A stretch of DNA of 64,000 bases, taken from Cotesia glomerata (Eukaryota > Arthropoda > Insecta > Hymenoptera > Braconidae). The position numbers were made by a program, and so were the translations under genes. Shown piece after piece: positions 32,355 to 42,522 of the stretch. Numbering within the stretch: the stretch's first letter is position 1; the number at the start of each line of letters is the position of its first letter. The notes beneath the pieces were generated by a model, which worked only from the letters and a program-made list of their open reading frames with translations, was not told the origin of the DNA and searched no databases. The stretch covers positions 20,236,430-20,300,429 of the forward strand of contig NC_058158.1 of assembly GCF_020080835.1 (NCBI RefSeq). Reading direction: 5' to 3'.

Positions 32355-33252
32355 AGAGCTTCACAAGCCAGCTCGCCGGAACTATAAGCGTCGTCATGTT
32401 GACATCCGAGGTCTCGATGAGACTTGGCAAGCTGACTTGGTTGAGATGATTCCATATGCAACAGTTAATAAAGGATATAAATATCTACTTACAATAATAG
32501 ATATTTTTTCAAAGTATGCTTGGGCAGTTCCAATTAAATCAAAAAGTGGTGTTGATGTTACTAGTGCTATGAAGTCTGTACTCCAACAAGGTCGTATACC
32601 TAAGAATCTCCATGTTGATCAGGGTAAAGAGTTTTACAACAAGGAATTCAAAGATCTGATGAAGCAGCACAAGATAAATCTTTACTCAACATTCAGCAAT
32701 CTCAAAGCATCTATCTGTGAGCGTTTTAATAGAACACTTAGGAATAAAATGTGGCGAGAATTCACAGCTCGTGGTAGCTATAAGTGGACTGATATACTGG
32801 AGGACTTGGTGAATACTTACAATAACACCAAACATAGTACCATCAAAATGAAACCTGCTGATGTTACCGCTGCTCAGGAGAAACAACTGCTTGAAAAAAT
32901 CTATCAACAAATTCAGCCAGCATCAGAGAAGAAAAATAAATTCAAAGTTGGTGACAAGGTTCGAATCAGCAAGTATAAAAATGTATTTGAGAAAGGATAT
33001 ACACCAAACTGGACGACTGAGATTTTCACCATCAAGACTGTTCAGAATACAATTCCAACAACATACAAGCTTGTCGACTACTAGGATCAACCAATACAAG
33101 GCGGATTTTATGAAGAAGAACTCAGCAAAGTCAAATATCCAGATGTATACTTAGTTGAAAAAATTATTAAGAAAAGTGGAAATAAATACTATGTTAAATG
33201 GCTAGGTTTTGATACTAAACATAATAGTTGGATTAATAAAAATGATATATAA
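32326..33252 (+). pseudogene. Retroviral-type integrase with chromodomain, interrupted by TAG
   Basis: The core has the DDE residues: Asp in TWQADLVEM (about 37), Asp in HVDQGKEF (about 98) and Glu in CERFNRT (about 132), a D-x33-E spacing. KVGDKVRI begins the SH3-like region. At 33082-33084 the frame meets TAG. Past it the same frame stays open and encodes a chromodomain-like end (YLVEKII...YYVKWLGF...NSWI), stopping at TAA near 33252. The enzyme inserts Polinton DNA and creates the 6-bp duplication. The upstream ATG is at 32326; an in-frame TTG at 32314 precedes it. Most likely a nonsense mutation; readthrough cannot be excluded. Confidence 0.9.
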
Positions 33253-33279
33253 TAAATATATTTATTAAAAAACTTAAAT

Positions 33280-33392
33280 ATATTTATTTACAACCTTAAA
33301 TCTAATTATTTATAATCTTAAATCTAATTATTTACAATCTTAAGTTTAATTATTTACAATCTTAAGTCTAAGTATTTACAATTATTTACATT
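33280..33392. repeat. ~22-bp tandem repeat between convergent genes
   Basis: Four to five imperfect copies of cttaaatctaattatttacaat between the ends of the integrase and polymerase genes. Probably 3' untranslated sequence; no coding role. Confidence 0.75.
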
Positions 33393-33429
33393 TTCTCCTT
33401 TTAGCTGGTGGCTCTACATCTGCTTTCTG

Positions 33430-36400
33430 CTAGCCCCATGGAAGAGTATCAGTAGAGTCTTCCAGCAGTTGACGTTTATCATCATCCCAGCTCAGTGAAA
33501 GCTTATTTTGTTTGATAGTTTTGACAACATGTCTATTACTTCTTATCAAGAATTGCTCTTTAAAAATATTTACATGATCTAATAAACAATTCTTGAAGTC
33601 ATCAAACGTAATGGTTCGCAGTGTTGATCCTTTGACTCCATTGGCTCTCTTTTTCACCTCACTTTTCTCGTGTAGCTTAAATGCATACAGCTTTGCTCTG
33701 AGGCCGATAAACTCTGATACAATTTTGCCATTGTTTTCATCCTTCATGAGTCCAAGAACCTTCTTATTCTTTTGAGGTATACCATACTCGTTGTTGATTG
33801 GATAGTCAGAAGTATCAAACTTGTGTATATCACGTTTGATAACTTGAAAAATATCAGGCACCTTGAAGTGATAGATGAGACTGTCCGTGTCGGTATAGAG
33901 CAGCTTCGCAGCGTCATTGTCGAAATTCTGCTTAACATATTTATAATGAAAATCATATACAAAGATCTTCGACAAGTCCAGGATACTGAAGCCGACATAA
34001 ATTGGTTTATTGAAGTAAACGTTCAATTTATCCATCTCAACTATTACTAGATTTTCCCCGAAAATCGTGAAGCTGTTAAAGTTTGATTTTGAAATCAAAC
34101 TTTTTGCGCCATATCGACCGAGCCACTTGTTTACTAGCTTGATATCCTTATGTTTACGCACATTCTCCATGGTCTTACCAAACACTGCGTTGTTCATGAG
34201 TTTGAAAAAGTTCTTTTCAAACTCATTGGCAGCATTTTTACGACACTCGGTGTTCTTGTCGATGTAAGGTTTGAGCCATGGTGACTGCGCAAACTTTAAT
34301 ACTCGGTGAACTTTTACAAGTTTCATTCCGAGTTGCAAACACTGTTCCAAGTTCTTGTAATAAATCACATAATTCATTTTTGGATACAGTGTTGTAGCTA
34401 GCTTACGAGTCTTGCTGCCTGGTGGAGTGAAGTGTTCTGAACACAATGGCATGTCTTTGTGGAGTTCATGTAGATCTTCAGGATACTCCAAGTCAACCTC
34501 AAGTACATATCCGATAGATTCATCAGAGTTGAATATTGATGTAATATTCTCCTCTGTGATCTTTTCCTCCCACTCAAAGGAGCCTTGAGGAAGAGACATG
34601 CTCATTGCAGCTCCGTAGAGGTGGTTTACGTCCAGATACATGATGTAGGACTCATCTTCTTCTGGATTGAAGTCTTCACCCATGTAACGGTTGTTGGCCT
34701 TGGCGTATCGATTGACACATTGAGATACTCCACCACGGAGACCTTTCTCAAAAAACAGTATCTTTTCGGGGTCTAGTAATAGCTCAAGTTGTACTCCTGT
34801 ATGTTTGAGCATGGCAGAAAAAGCAAGTCCTGGAGCAGTATAATAATGTAGAGCGTCTAACTCATAAGTTTTGTAACAACTTGCACGAAAATTTTCAAAA
34901 ATATCTGCCAATAATAAGACATCTGTTTTTAAATAGAGATCAGAGTATTCACCGAGAGTCTGTATGTTGAATTTATTCCACACTGTTTGGGCAAACGAGT
35001 AGTCTTCGTCACTAATGTGTTTATCACTCAGTCGAGAGTAAAAAGCTTGTCTGTCTGATAGTTCAGTCTCGTATAATTTTTCTAAACTGTCCACGTATTC
35101 ATAGGGAAATATTCCCTTGCTCGTTACAAGTTTAAGTTGTTCTGGTCAGAGTAAAACTGTCGTGTGATTTTCATGTCATTGTCAGTTAAGTATGATGAAA
35201 GTTTGTCAATACTTGATGCCATGAATCTAAATGAGTCGATGAATCTGAGATGAATATTGGTGTCGTCTACAGTTTTGGTAAATGCAATGTACTTTTCTTT
35301 ATTAATAGGTAATATTTCAACTGAACCATTGAAAACTGTTGCTACAGACTCTAAGATAAAATGACAGTCATAGCCGGATAAGTTGTGAAAAACTATTGGA
35401 ATGATGTGACTTTGTTGAAAATTTAAGTTACAGGAGTTATGAGCAGCTTCTCTGAATTTCCCGGTGAAGTGACAGTGGTCTCTTACTTTCTTATCATTGG
35501 CAGATTTAAATGGCTCATTGCAGATATGACAATTCACTGCTTCATCAAATGACTTCTGTTCTTCATCAGTCAACTTTGGTAGAGGTTTTGGATTTTTTAA
35601 ATAACCACTGACTTGGTGGCTTATTGACTCAAGTTCTTGTACAAACCACTTAATACAATCTTCCGAACGATTTAAATTAAACCTGGACAGTGAATTGTCA
35701 TAACTGCAATGTAAGTAATAAGCTATACTGTGAGGTGTATGCTTTTGAATATCTTCTGTTTCCTCCTCCAGGACGCTTTCAAGATCCGCGTATACAACAA
35801 ACGGTACTGGATCTTTGTATTTATGATCTTTGAATGATAGTATTTTATTTTTTTCGCTGGGTAGAGTCATTCTTACTTTGTTGTATTGGAGACAATCAGA
35901 TTGGTGTCGTTTAAATGATGCTTCATGTCTGAAATGACAGAGACAACGATCGCAGAAGAATAACTTGTAGTGTCCCTTTTTAACACTACTTCCGACTAAT
36001 CTTGAAGGATTTCGTATCCATGCAAAATGAAATATAGGTTTGTGATTTTCAATACTATCATCTTTGTTCAATGTCAAGTTTGTTTCAATCATAAGCAGAT
36101 GAATGGTATCTTTCTCACACTCAAGATTTGGACTTAAGTATAGAGGAATAATAACACTAGGATCTTTTTCATTTTCTTTTGACTCTATACCGTACACATT
36201 AATTCTTAAATCATTCATTTTTTCAAATAATGGTATATCCTTCAATTCTATTGGAAATTTTATTCCAGTATGATCTAATACTGAGCTGGGATATGGATAA
36301 GATGACGGTAAATTCCTATTTGATTTTACTGGATATAAAGCCGCAACAACACACCAAAGAAAGCAGTAGTGATCCTCATTGATTATATTGACTACACCTT

Positions 36401-37139
36401 CCTTCTTACGAATGTCACCTGGGACTTGAACAAACGTTGAAATTCCCGCTTGTAGTGGTGTAAATCTTGAAATATTAACAGTCAGATTGAGAGTTTCTGA
36501 CAAACTCCAACCTGACTGATTTTCTTGAAGCTCGTCAACTTTTCTCAACGTTTGACTCACTACGCTTTCTTGATACCATTCATGTAATCCTGTTTCAGCT
36601 AAAATTGTAGAGCTTTTACTCTGGAATGACTTGGTTTCTACAACAACAGCATCATTCTTATGACATTCAAATCGACAAAGGAGCAGGGTATTGGCTTTCA
36701 GACTCCCATGCTGCTGCATGGCTTCTTGAACTTTCATGATAACCAAGTTTTCAGCATCGTTCAAGAAGGTCTTCAAGTCAGCGTGACGGAGATTAATGAC
36801 ACATCCTGTCTTGATTCTACCCTCAAATGCACTCTCCATGTCCTGCCATTTGATAGTAGCAGCAGCTCGATTACTGAGGTCACCAACAACTCTATGGCTC
36901 AATCCTAAGAATTTTTCTCCATACGTGTTTAGGAGAGCAATGTTTGACTGTAGACATTGTCGAAGATGAACGCTTGATGTTGGGTCAAGTAGAATGGTGC
37001 TGTAGTACTGAGCATTGTCTTCACAGATATCAAACCACCTCAAACTTGTAGCTTGAGGAACTTGATCAAGCTGGTTGAGTTCTTCAAAAGCTGTGATGAC
37101 TGATGAAACCAAGTTGGTGATGGCTGTCTTCAAATCCAT
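33430..37139 (-). pseudogene. Protein-primed family B DNA polymerase, frameshifted
   Basis: Two adjoining frames, 37139-35124 (671 aa) and 35094-33430, overlap in different registers near 35130, so the enzyme of about 1220 aa is split. N-terminal frame: a conserved 170-aa start, a Cys-rich EDHYCFLWCVVAALYP segment, a C2H2 finger (CDRC...H...C, about 400), exonuclease motif I YADLES, an HNH-like C..C...DHCHFTG..R...CNL block (about 560-600), then HNLSGYDCHFI (Exo II). Second frame: Exo III YLKTD, polymerase motif A YLDVNHLYG, motif B KLMNNAVFGK, and catalytic YTDTDSL. It replicates the element from the terminal repeats, using a protein primer in this family. The start ATG is next to the repeat-rich divergent promoter. 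Confidence 0.92.
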
Positions 37140-37670
37140 TTTGACTTGAAGAGTTTCCTTACAGAGTCTTCTTAAAGAGAACCGTAAAGCGCTGAGTAGA
37201 GATTCGTTCTTGTAGCACTTAGTTGTAGCACTTTATCGTAGCACTTGGTTGTAGATTCTGTTCTTGTAGAGGTTCTTCACTGTATAAGATTCACGTTAAT
37301 AATGAAAATGTTCGTGAAGATACCCGCTTTTATATGCTCGCGTTGCGTCAGCCTTTCTTCAACCCCCACCACAAATCATCTATTTCATCATCTTTTCTAA
37401 CGCGGCGTCATAACCGCCATCTTGAGACTAGCCATCGCGTCTGTTTGTTGCATCATCCTTTCTGACGCGGCGTCATAACCACCATCTTGAGACTAGCCAT
37501 CGCGTCTGTTTGTTGCATCATCTTTCTAGCGTCATTACCCCTTTCTTACCGCGAACCGTTTCTCCCACTACTCACCAACAACCAATCGCGGCTTTCCACA
37601 GCTGATATTATATAAACATCGCGAGTTCCCAGCAGTTCAGTTCTAACTTTCTCATCAACTTGGAAGCATC
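37140..37670. promoter_or_regulatory. Divergent promoter with ~63-bp tandem repeats
   Basis: Drives the polymerase (minus) and an exonuclease-like gene (plus). Minus-strand tataaaag near 37330 and plus-strand attatataaac near 37608 are TATA candidates. Between them (about 37395-37530) lie two to three copies of a unit with gacgcggcgtcataac and gactagccatcgcgtctgtt. The same structure persists in the second Polinton copy at 4175-4716. Confidence 0.7.
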
Positions 37671-38438
37671 ATGGAAATTATAATCGACGTTCAAGGATTT
37701 CAAGGTGAAACTTTCATAGCCAAGGAGCTGGCTTGGATCACCATTGACCAGGAGATTGAAGAAATATCAAGTACAGTCTTCAAGCCACCTTACCCTTGGG
37801 ACTTTCAATCGTTACACTACCAGCGACTTAACAAAGCCATCTTTGCTGCTTGTCATAAAATTTCCTGGACTCAAGGACAAGTTGCTTACAACAAACTCAA
37901 CCAAGTCATAGAAAAAGCAGTCGCTGACAAGCAGTTTATATATGTCAAGGGCTTAGAGAAAAAACGTTGGCTACAGAATATTGTCAAGTCAAAGACAATT
38001 ATTGACTTGGAGAATTTGAACTGTCCACCGCTGAAAAAACGTCAAGATTACACTTGTCATTTCTGTAGCAACCATACACAGCAGGCCAACTTGTACTGGT
38101 GTGCTTTAGAGAATGTTAAAAAATTAAAAGAATGGTTTGTTAAAAATTACTGTGGAAATCCATTTCTTGAAAAATCACTGAAATTATTCTGCAAGTTGAG
38201 TATTGAAGATATGAGACCTCAAGATATTGCCATGCTACCTAAATATTTTATTATTGGATGTGCTGCTGACAAAATCAACAGTATTTGGTCAAAACTACCA
38301 GCAGCTTTTCAGGAGGATAAGGACATCATGAAGTACAGACGTTGTAATAAACATTATAGGACAACAGCTATTGAATACGATGATTTTTTTGATGATATTC
38401 CATTAGTTATTAATTGTAAATTTTGTGGAAAACAATAA
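37671..38438 (+). CDS. Exonuclease-like protein, right paralog (DxQ)
   Basis: Encodes 255 aa, nearly identical to 3455-4174 and clearly related to 25600-26394. It begins IDVQGF, with Gln where a DEDD exonuclease would have Glu. Conserved blocks are FIAKELAWITI, YVKGLEKKRWL, CHFCSNHTQQANLYWCALENV (Cys/His, possible metal site), RPQDIAML, INSIWSKLP and RRCNKHYRTT. The C-terminus ends CKFCGKQ, a second CxxC. Co-regulated with the polymerase by the shared promoter, so a replication role is plausible. The Gln may mean a lost or altered catalytic centre. The frame is intact. Confidence 0.7.
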   Translation: MEIIIDVQGFQGETFIAKELAWITIDQEIEEISSTVFKPPYPWDFQSLHYQRLNKAIFAACHKISWTQGQVAYNKLNQVIEKAVADKQFIYVKGLEKKRWLQNIVKSKTIIDLENLNCPPLKKRQDYTCHFCSNHTQQANLYWCALENVKKLKEWFVKNYCGNPFLEKSLKLFCKLSIEDMRPQDIAMLPKYFIIGCAADKINSIWSKLPAAFQEDKDIMKYRRCNKHYRTTAIEYDDFFDDIPLVINCKFCGKQ

Positions 38439-39369
38439 AGCATAATTATTTTTAATCATCAGCAATTAAATTTCTTCAAAATCTTAAATTTAAAATTATA
38501 ATAGTTTAAATTTAAATTTATAATAGTTTAAATTTTAATATTTTTTAAAATAATTAATAATATTTTAAATTTGAAAATTTTTTTAAAATAAATTAATAAA
38601 AGTTTAAATTTTAATATTTTGTTTAAATAAATTAGTAGTAGTTTCAATTTAAAAATTTTTTTAAAATAAAATAAATAGTTTAAATTTTAATATTTTTTTA
38701 AAATAAACACTTTTTAAAATAAATTAATAATAGTTTGAATTTTAATATTTCTTTTTTTTAAATAAATTAGTAGTAGTAATTTAAATTAAAATTTTTTTTT
38801 AAATAATTTAATAATATTTTTTTTGTCAATTTAAATTTTTTATAAATACTCTCATAATTATTCTGTATTTATAAAATTTTTTCTAATAAATAAATAAATT
38901 TTAAAATCTCCCGCAGCAAAAAAAAAAAAAAAAAAAATCACAATCTCAGTAAATAGTACAATTCTATTTACCATCATAGTTCAGTTACCAACATGGACAA
39001 ATTCTTAGGTTTGTTAGAGGGCGTTTCGAATTGACTTATTTATTGACATGTGATTTTTTGCCGCGGGAGATTTTAAAATTAATTTATAAAATATAGTTTA
39101 TTTATTAGAAAAATTAATCATTAAAATTTTAAAAATTTTTTAAATAAACTATAATTATAAGAGTATTTAAAAAATAAAAAAATTTCTTTTTTATTGAAAA
39201 ATAGATGTCATTTTTTAAATTAAAATTTTTTTCCCTCGGTTTTTCAATATAAAATTAATAATAAAATTATTTCTAAGAAATGTCATCTCATTTTGACAAT
39301 TAATATTTATTATTTAATAAATTATTAATAATTCTTAATAATTATTTAAAAAATTTACTGTCAACTGCC
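38439..39369. other. AT-rich spacer, no gene seen
   Basis: Long A/T runs with taatagtttaaattttaatat words. 38950-39360 resembles 2410-2860 in inverted orientation, including gttagagggcgtttcgaattg and catgtgattttttgccgcgg. Likely upstream sequence of the next gene. Confidence 0.6.
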
Positions 39370-40167
39370 ATATTTTTTGGTCAACAAAACCGGACGTGGA
39401 CTGGCGACAGCACGCCGGCTTGTTTACAAGAGCCGCCATATTGCTGTCTCAGTCACTAACATGAGACTTTTGTATTCTCCGTCTCCACCTGAAGTTTGGG
39501 TGTCGCCGGTGTCGCAGCTTTTCCGTTTTTTCGGAAGCGTTATAGTTGTTAGAAATTGAAGTACGACAAAGATCACAGCTGTAATAAAGTTCGATGCGTC
39601 GAGGTGTAGTTTTTTTCACAACGTCTTAAAACGTAAGTATTTATTCTTAATTTATTTATTCTTAATTTAATTAATTATTTTAACTCAACATCTTAAATTA
39701 AATTCAATTAACATGTTGAATAAAATAATAAACATTAAAATAATAATAAAGTTAAATAAAAAAAAAAAAAAAAATAGTTTAGGTTAAGTAAAAGCGAATT
39801 ATAACAAGTTGAATTAAATCATACTGTTAAAATAAATCATAAAATTAAATAAAAATAATAAACATTAAAAGAAATAAATAAAATTTAAGTAAAAAATAAT
39901 AAAGATTAAAATAAATAATGATAAAAGTTAAGTAAAAAAAAAAATAAAGGTTAAAATAATTCAACAATGAGTAAAATTAAATAAATTATTACAAGTTGAA
40001 ATAAATCATACTAAGTTAAAATAAATCATAAAATTAAATAAAAAAACATTAAAATAAATAATAATAATAATAAAAGTTAAGTAAAAATAAAGGTTAAAAT
40101 AAATTAATAATAATAAAATTTAAGTAAAAAATAATAATAAAGATTAAAATAAATGACAATGAAAGTT

Positions 40168-40204
<37 letters not shown>

Positions 40205-40376
40205 AACAATGATTAAAATTAAATAAATAAATTATAACAAGTTAAAATAATAATAGTTAAATAAAAAATAAATTGATAATTTAATCTAGAGAATAAAAAA
40301 ATTAATTAAGAAATTAATTAAGTGTAAAAAGAATATACTGTGGCAAGCTGATTTTAAAAAGATTTTTTTTTTTCAG
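39370..40376 (+). promoter_or_regulatory. Leader exon and 745-nt leader intron
   Basis: A GC-richer leader exon (about 39370-39631) ends at a canonical GTAAGT donor (39632). The intron is AT-rich and ends in a T-tract plus CAG (40374-40376), six bases before the ATG at 40382. Matches the arrangement at 1468-2400 in the second Polinton copy. Confidence 0.65.
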
Positions 40377-40381
40377 TAACA

Positions 40382-41227
40382 ATGGCAAACGCAGAAGACG
40401 CTAATCGGATCGATCGCTTCATCAACTATGAACTTGTAGTTCCACGCATATGGCTTCAATTGTTTAATTTTGATATGAACGCTTTGACTGATCATTTGCG
40501 TGAATTACTACAGGAAGCTCTCTCCAACGATCAAGAGATCACAGGATATCCACACATTCGGATTGGTAATTTTGTAGCAATGTTAAGATTGCGCCATGAT
40601 ACGGAATCGTGGTGGTTTCAGTTGTTTAGAGTTCCTGGTGCTCATTCAATGACTTCTTCCATGTATAAATCATTCGATGATTATGCGTGGCGATTATTTT
40701 TAAATATAAGTAACATTCAATTTCCATTGATCATTGATCCACAAGAACAACAACAACAACAACAACAACAACCATTACCTTTCCAACCACAATCACCATC
40801 AAGTGTTGAGAATTTAATAAATGCTATTCAATCTATTCGAATTGATCATGCTGTGGGATTGACAAATTTGGTATTGGGAAGATTAATGACAAATTTACAT
40901 CAGCAAGAAGAAGAACAACGACAGCTGGAGCAACAACATCAACAGCTTCAACAACGACGTTTTCTGCGGGGTCTACGACACCAACAACGACGACAACGAC
41001 AACGACAGCCATCATTTAGTGATGATGATGATCATGAAGTTCCAACCATACGAGTTAGACGTCCTCGTCGTCGGAGACGAGAATCTGATGAATTGGATTC
41101 ACAACAACCACCACATGTACGTCGAAGATTAGAATTTTCATCACCACCACCACCACCACCACCACTACAGTCATCATCAAATTTAGCATCCCCACAACCT
41201 GAAGTGATCACACTAAGCTTGAAGTGA
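40382..41227 (+). CDS. Polinton disordered polyQ/Arg-rich protein, short form
   Basis: Encodes 281 aa. Residues 1-115 align with the 448-aa protein at 116-1462 (DANRIDRF, GYPHIRIGN, TESWWFQLF, WRLFLNISNI). A polyQ run follows (about 123-130), then Gln/Arg-rich sequence (about 180-205), an Arg cluster (RVRRPRRRRR) and a polyPro tract. It stops soon after, without the acidic tail and CEVCK motif of the paralog. The C-terminus was therefore probably lost, with the end replaced by unrelated sequence carrying a duplicated gaagtgatca. Expression needs splicing of the leader intron. No named family; a DNA- or RNA-binding regulator is a guess from charge. Confidence 0.6.
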   Translation: MANAEDANRIDRFINYELVVPRIWLQLFNFDMNALTDHLRELLQEALSNDQEITGYPHIRIGNFVAMLRLRHDTESWWFQLFRVPGAHSMTSSMYKSFDDYAWRLFLNISNIQFPLIIDPQEQQQQQQQQPLPFQPQSPSSVENLINAIQSIRIDHAVGLTNLVLGRLMTNLHQQEEEQRQLEQQHQQLQQRRFLRGLRHQQRRQRQRQPSFSDDDDHEVPTIRVRRPRRRRRESDELDSQQPPHVRRRLEFSSPPPPPPPLQSSSNLASPQPEVITLSLK

Positions 41228-41514
41228 TCAGGTTCGATGATCAAAACTGAATGACGGTCTCACAGCTGCGATGAGCTTAAGTATAATCCCTACTGCCGAA
41301 GCACCGCGTAGAAGGGGTAATTGCGTCAGATTCTTAGAAAGTTGCGTCAGAAATGACGTCACAAACAAGCTTAGACTTGTTAATAATAAATAAAAAAGTT
41401 GACAGAGTGGGGGTAAATTGCGCAGTAAGGATTGCATCAGAAAAAATTGCGTCTTGAGTTTTTGTTTTTAAGATGGTGGGGGTAAAATATAGCTGATGAT
41501 ATAGCGAACCAAAA
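41228..41514. promoter_or_regulatory. Subterminal region rich in gcgtcag/tgacgtca words
   Basis: Holds ttgcgtcagaaatgacgtca and further gcgtca words between the last gene and the right terminal repeat. No coding frame. Such CRE/AP-1-like words recur in the promoters and terminal repeats of this element. Confidence 0.4.
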
Positions 41515-41941
41515 AAGGGGTGACGTAGTCGCGGGAAATGGCGGCTACTAGGCAGCAGAACAAAAGGGGTGACGTAGTCGCGAGAATTGGCGGCTACTAG
41601 GCGGCGGGTCAAAAGGGGTGACGTAGTCGCGAAAATTGGCGGCTACTAGGCAGACTAAAAGGGGTGACGTAATCACGGAAAATGGCGGCTACCACGTGGT
41701 GGATCAAAAGGGGATGGGAAAATGGTGGAAATTCAAAATAGCGGCTACCAAATGGCGGATCCAAAGGCGGAAAAATGGCGGAAATTAAAATTCAAATAGT
41801 CGATAAAAAGGGTTGAAAATATGGTCAAGTGATAAAAAAGGGGTAAAAATATGGTTGATAATTTAGCATGGACACAAACCACCCTGTCGGTAAGTAGATT
41901 CCTACATTGCCTATATCTCGAACGCTCCCAGCTATACTACT
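41515..41941 (-). repeat. Polinton terminal inverted repeat, right
   Basis: About 427 bp, inverted partner of 24823-25301, with four imperfect ~57-bp units around ggggtgacgtagtcgcg and ggcggctactaggc. Ends CTATACTACT next to the AATATT duplication. Confidence 0.92.
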
Positions 41942-42522
41942 AATATTTCTCTCTTTTTTTGTATTCGGATAATAGCAGTATACTGTTTCTTCAATGGTGT
42001 CAAGCCATGAATAGGGGACCAAATCAATTTCATCGTAACCAGAACCTCGTCGTGGTAAAAAACACACAACTGCATATTGAGTTGGTCCTTCGATATCGGA
42101 ATTATTATCACTCATCTAATAATCAAAATATTAATATTCATGAATAAAATTATAGTTAAACTAACCTATCAAATGAATTCAAAAGAAATGAACTAGAAAT
42201 TTATCAAATACACTTAAATCGCGCAAAATAATTGTTTATTTATCCAAAAAATAACATAATTTTGTAATAATAAATTTAAATAAATAAAATAGAATAAAAT
42301 TTTAAAGATTTTTTAATTGTTAAATTGAAAATACTTACATTGAACGTTAATTTCAAAAATTCTTCTATTGTTTCACGTGTTTACGCTCACGTGCTACACT
42401 TGATTTGAAATTCTTAACAAAAGCAGAGCAGCCGCGCACACATAGACGCAACTAACTTCTTACTCACGCACACACAATAGTGCCGCACCTAAAATTCAAT
42501 TTATACAGTATACATAAATACA

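Larger units (their letters stand above)
24823..41941. mobile_element. Complete Polinton/Maverick (adintovirus-like) element
   Basis: This 17.1-kb element starts AGTAGTATAGCTG and ends with the inverted complement, CAGCTATACTACT. It is flanked by the 6-bp duplication AATATT (24817-24822 and 41942-41947). The homologous gene in copy 2 has a single AATATT at 52283-52288, the empty site. Polintons are known for 6-bp duplications and AG...CT ends. It carries the family's hallmark genes: integrase, protein-primed polymerase B, packaging ATPase, protease, and major and minor capsid proteins. Breaks in polymerase, integrase and minor capsid start show it is no longer fully functional. Several genes are otherwise uninterrupted, so the insertion is probably not ancient. 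Confidence 0.97.
17304..42115 (-). pseudogene. DUF4806-like cargo gene, copy 1 (split by insertions)
   Basis: The exons match those of copy 2 (52102-54595). The first coding exon starts at 42115 (MSDNNSDIEG...) and is cut at 41948 by the Polinton, resuming at 24816. Exon 2 (23350-23550 plus the piece beyond 24655) is cut by the 23564-24654 element. Exon 3 lies near 22985-23120 and exon 4 near 22860-22910. Exon 5 is cut by the elements at 19558-22292 and 17942-19344, with pieces at 22293-22380, 19347-19555 and about 17815-17939. The last exon is 17304 to about 17425, ending in a KRKRA tail. Exon sequence is still close to copy 2, so the insertions are probably younger than the duplication. Confidence 0.75.
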
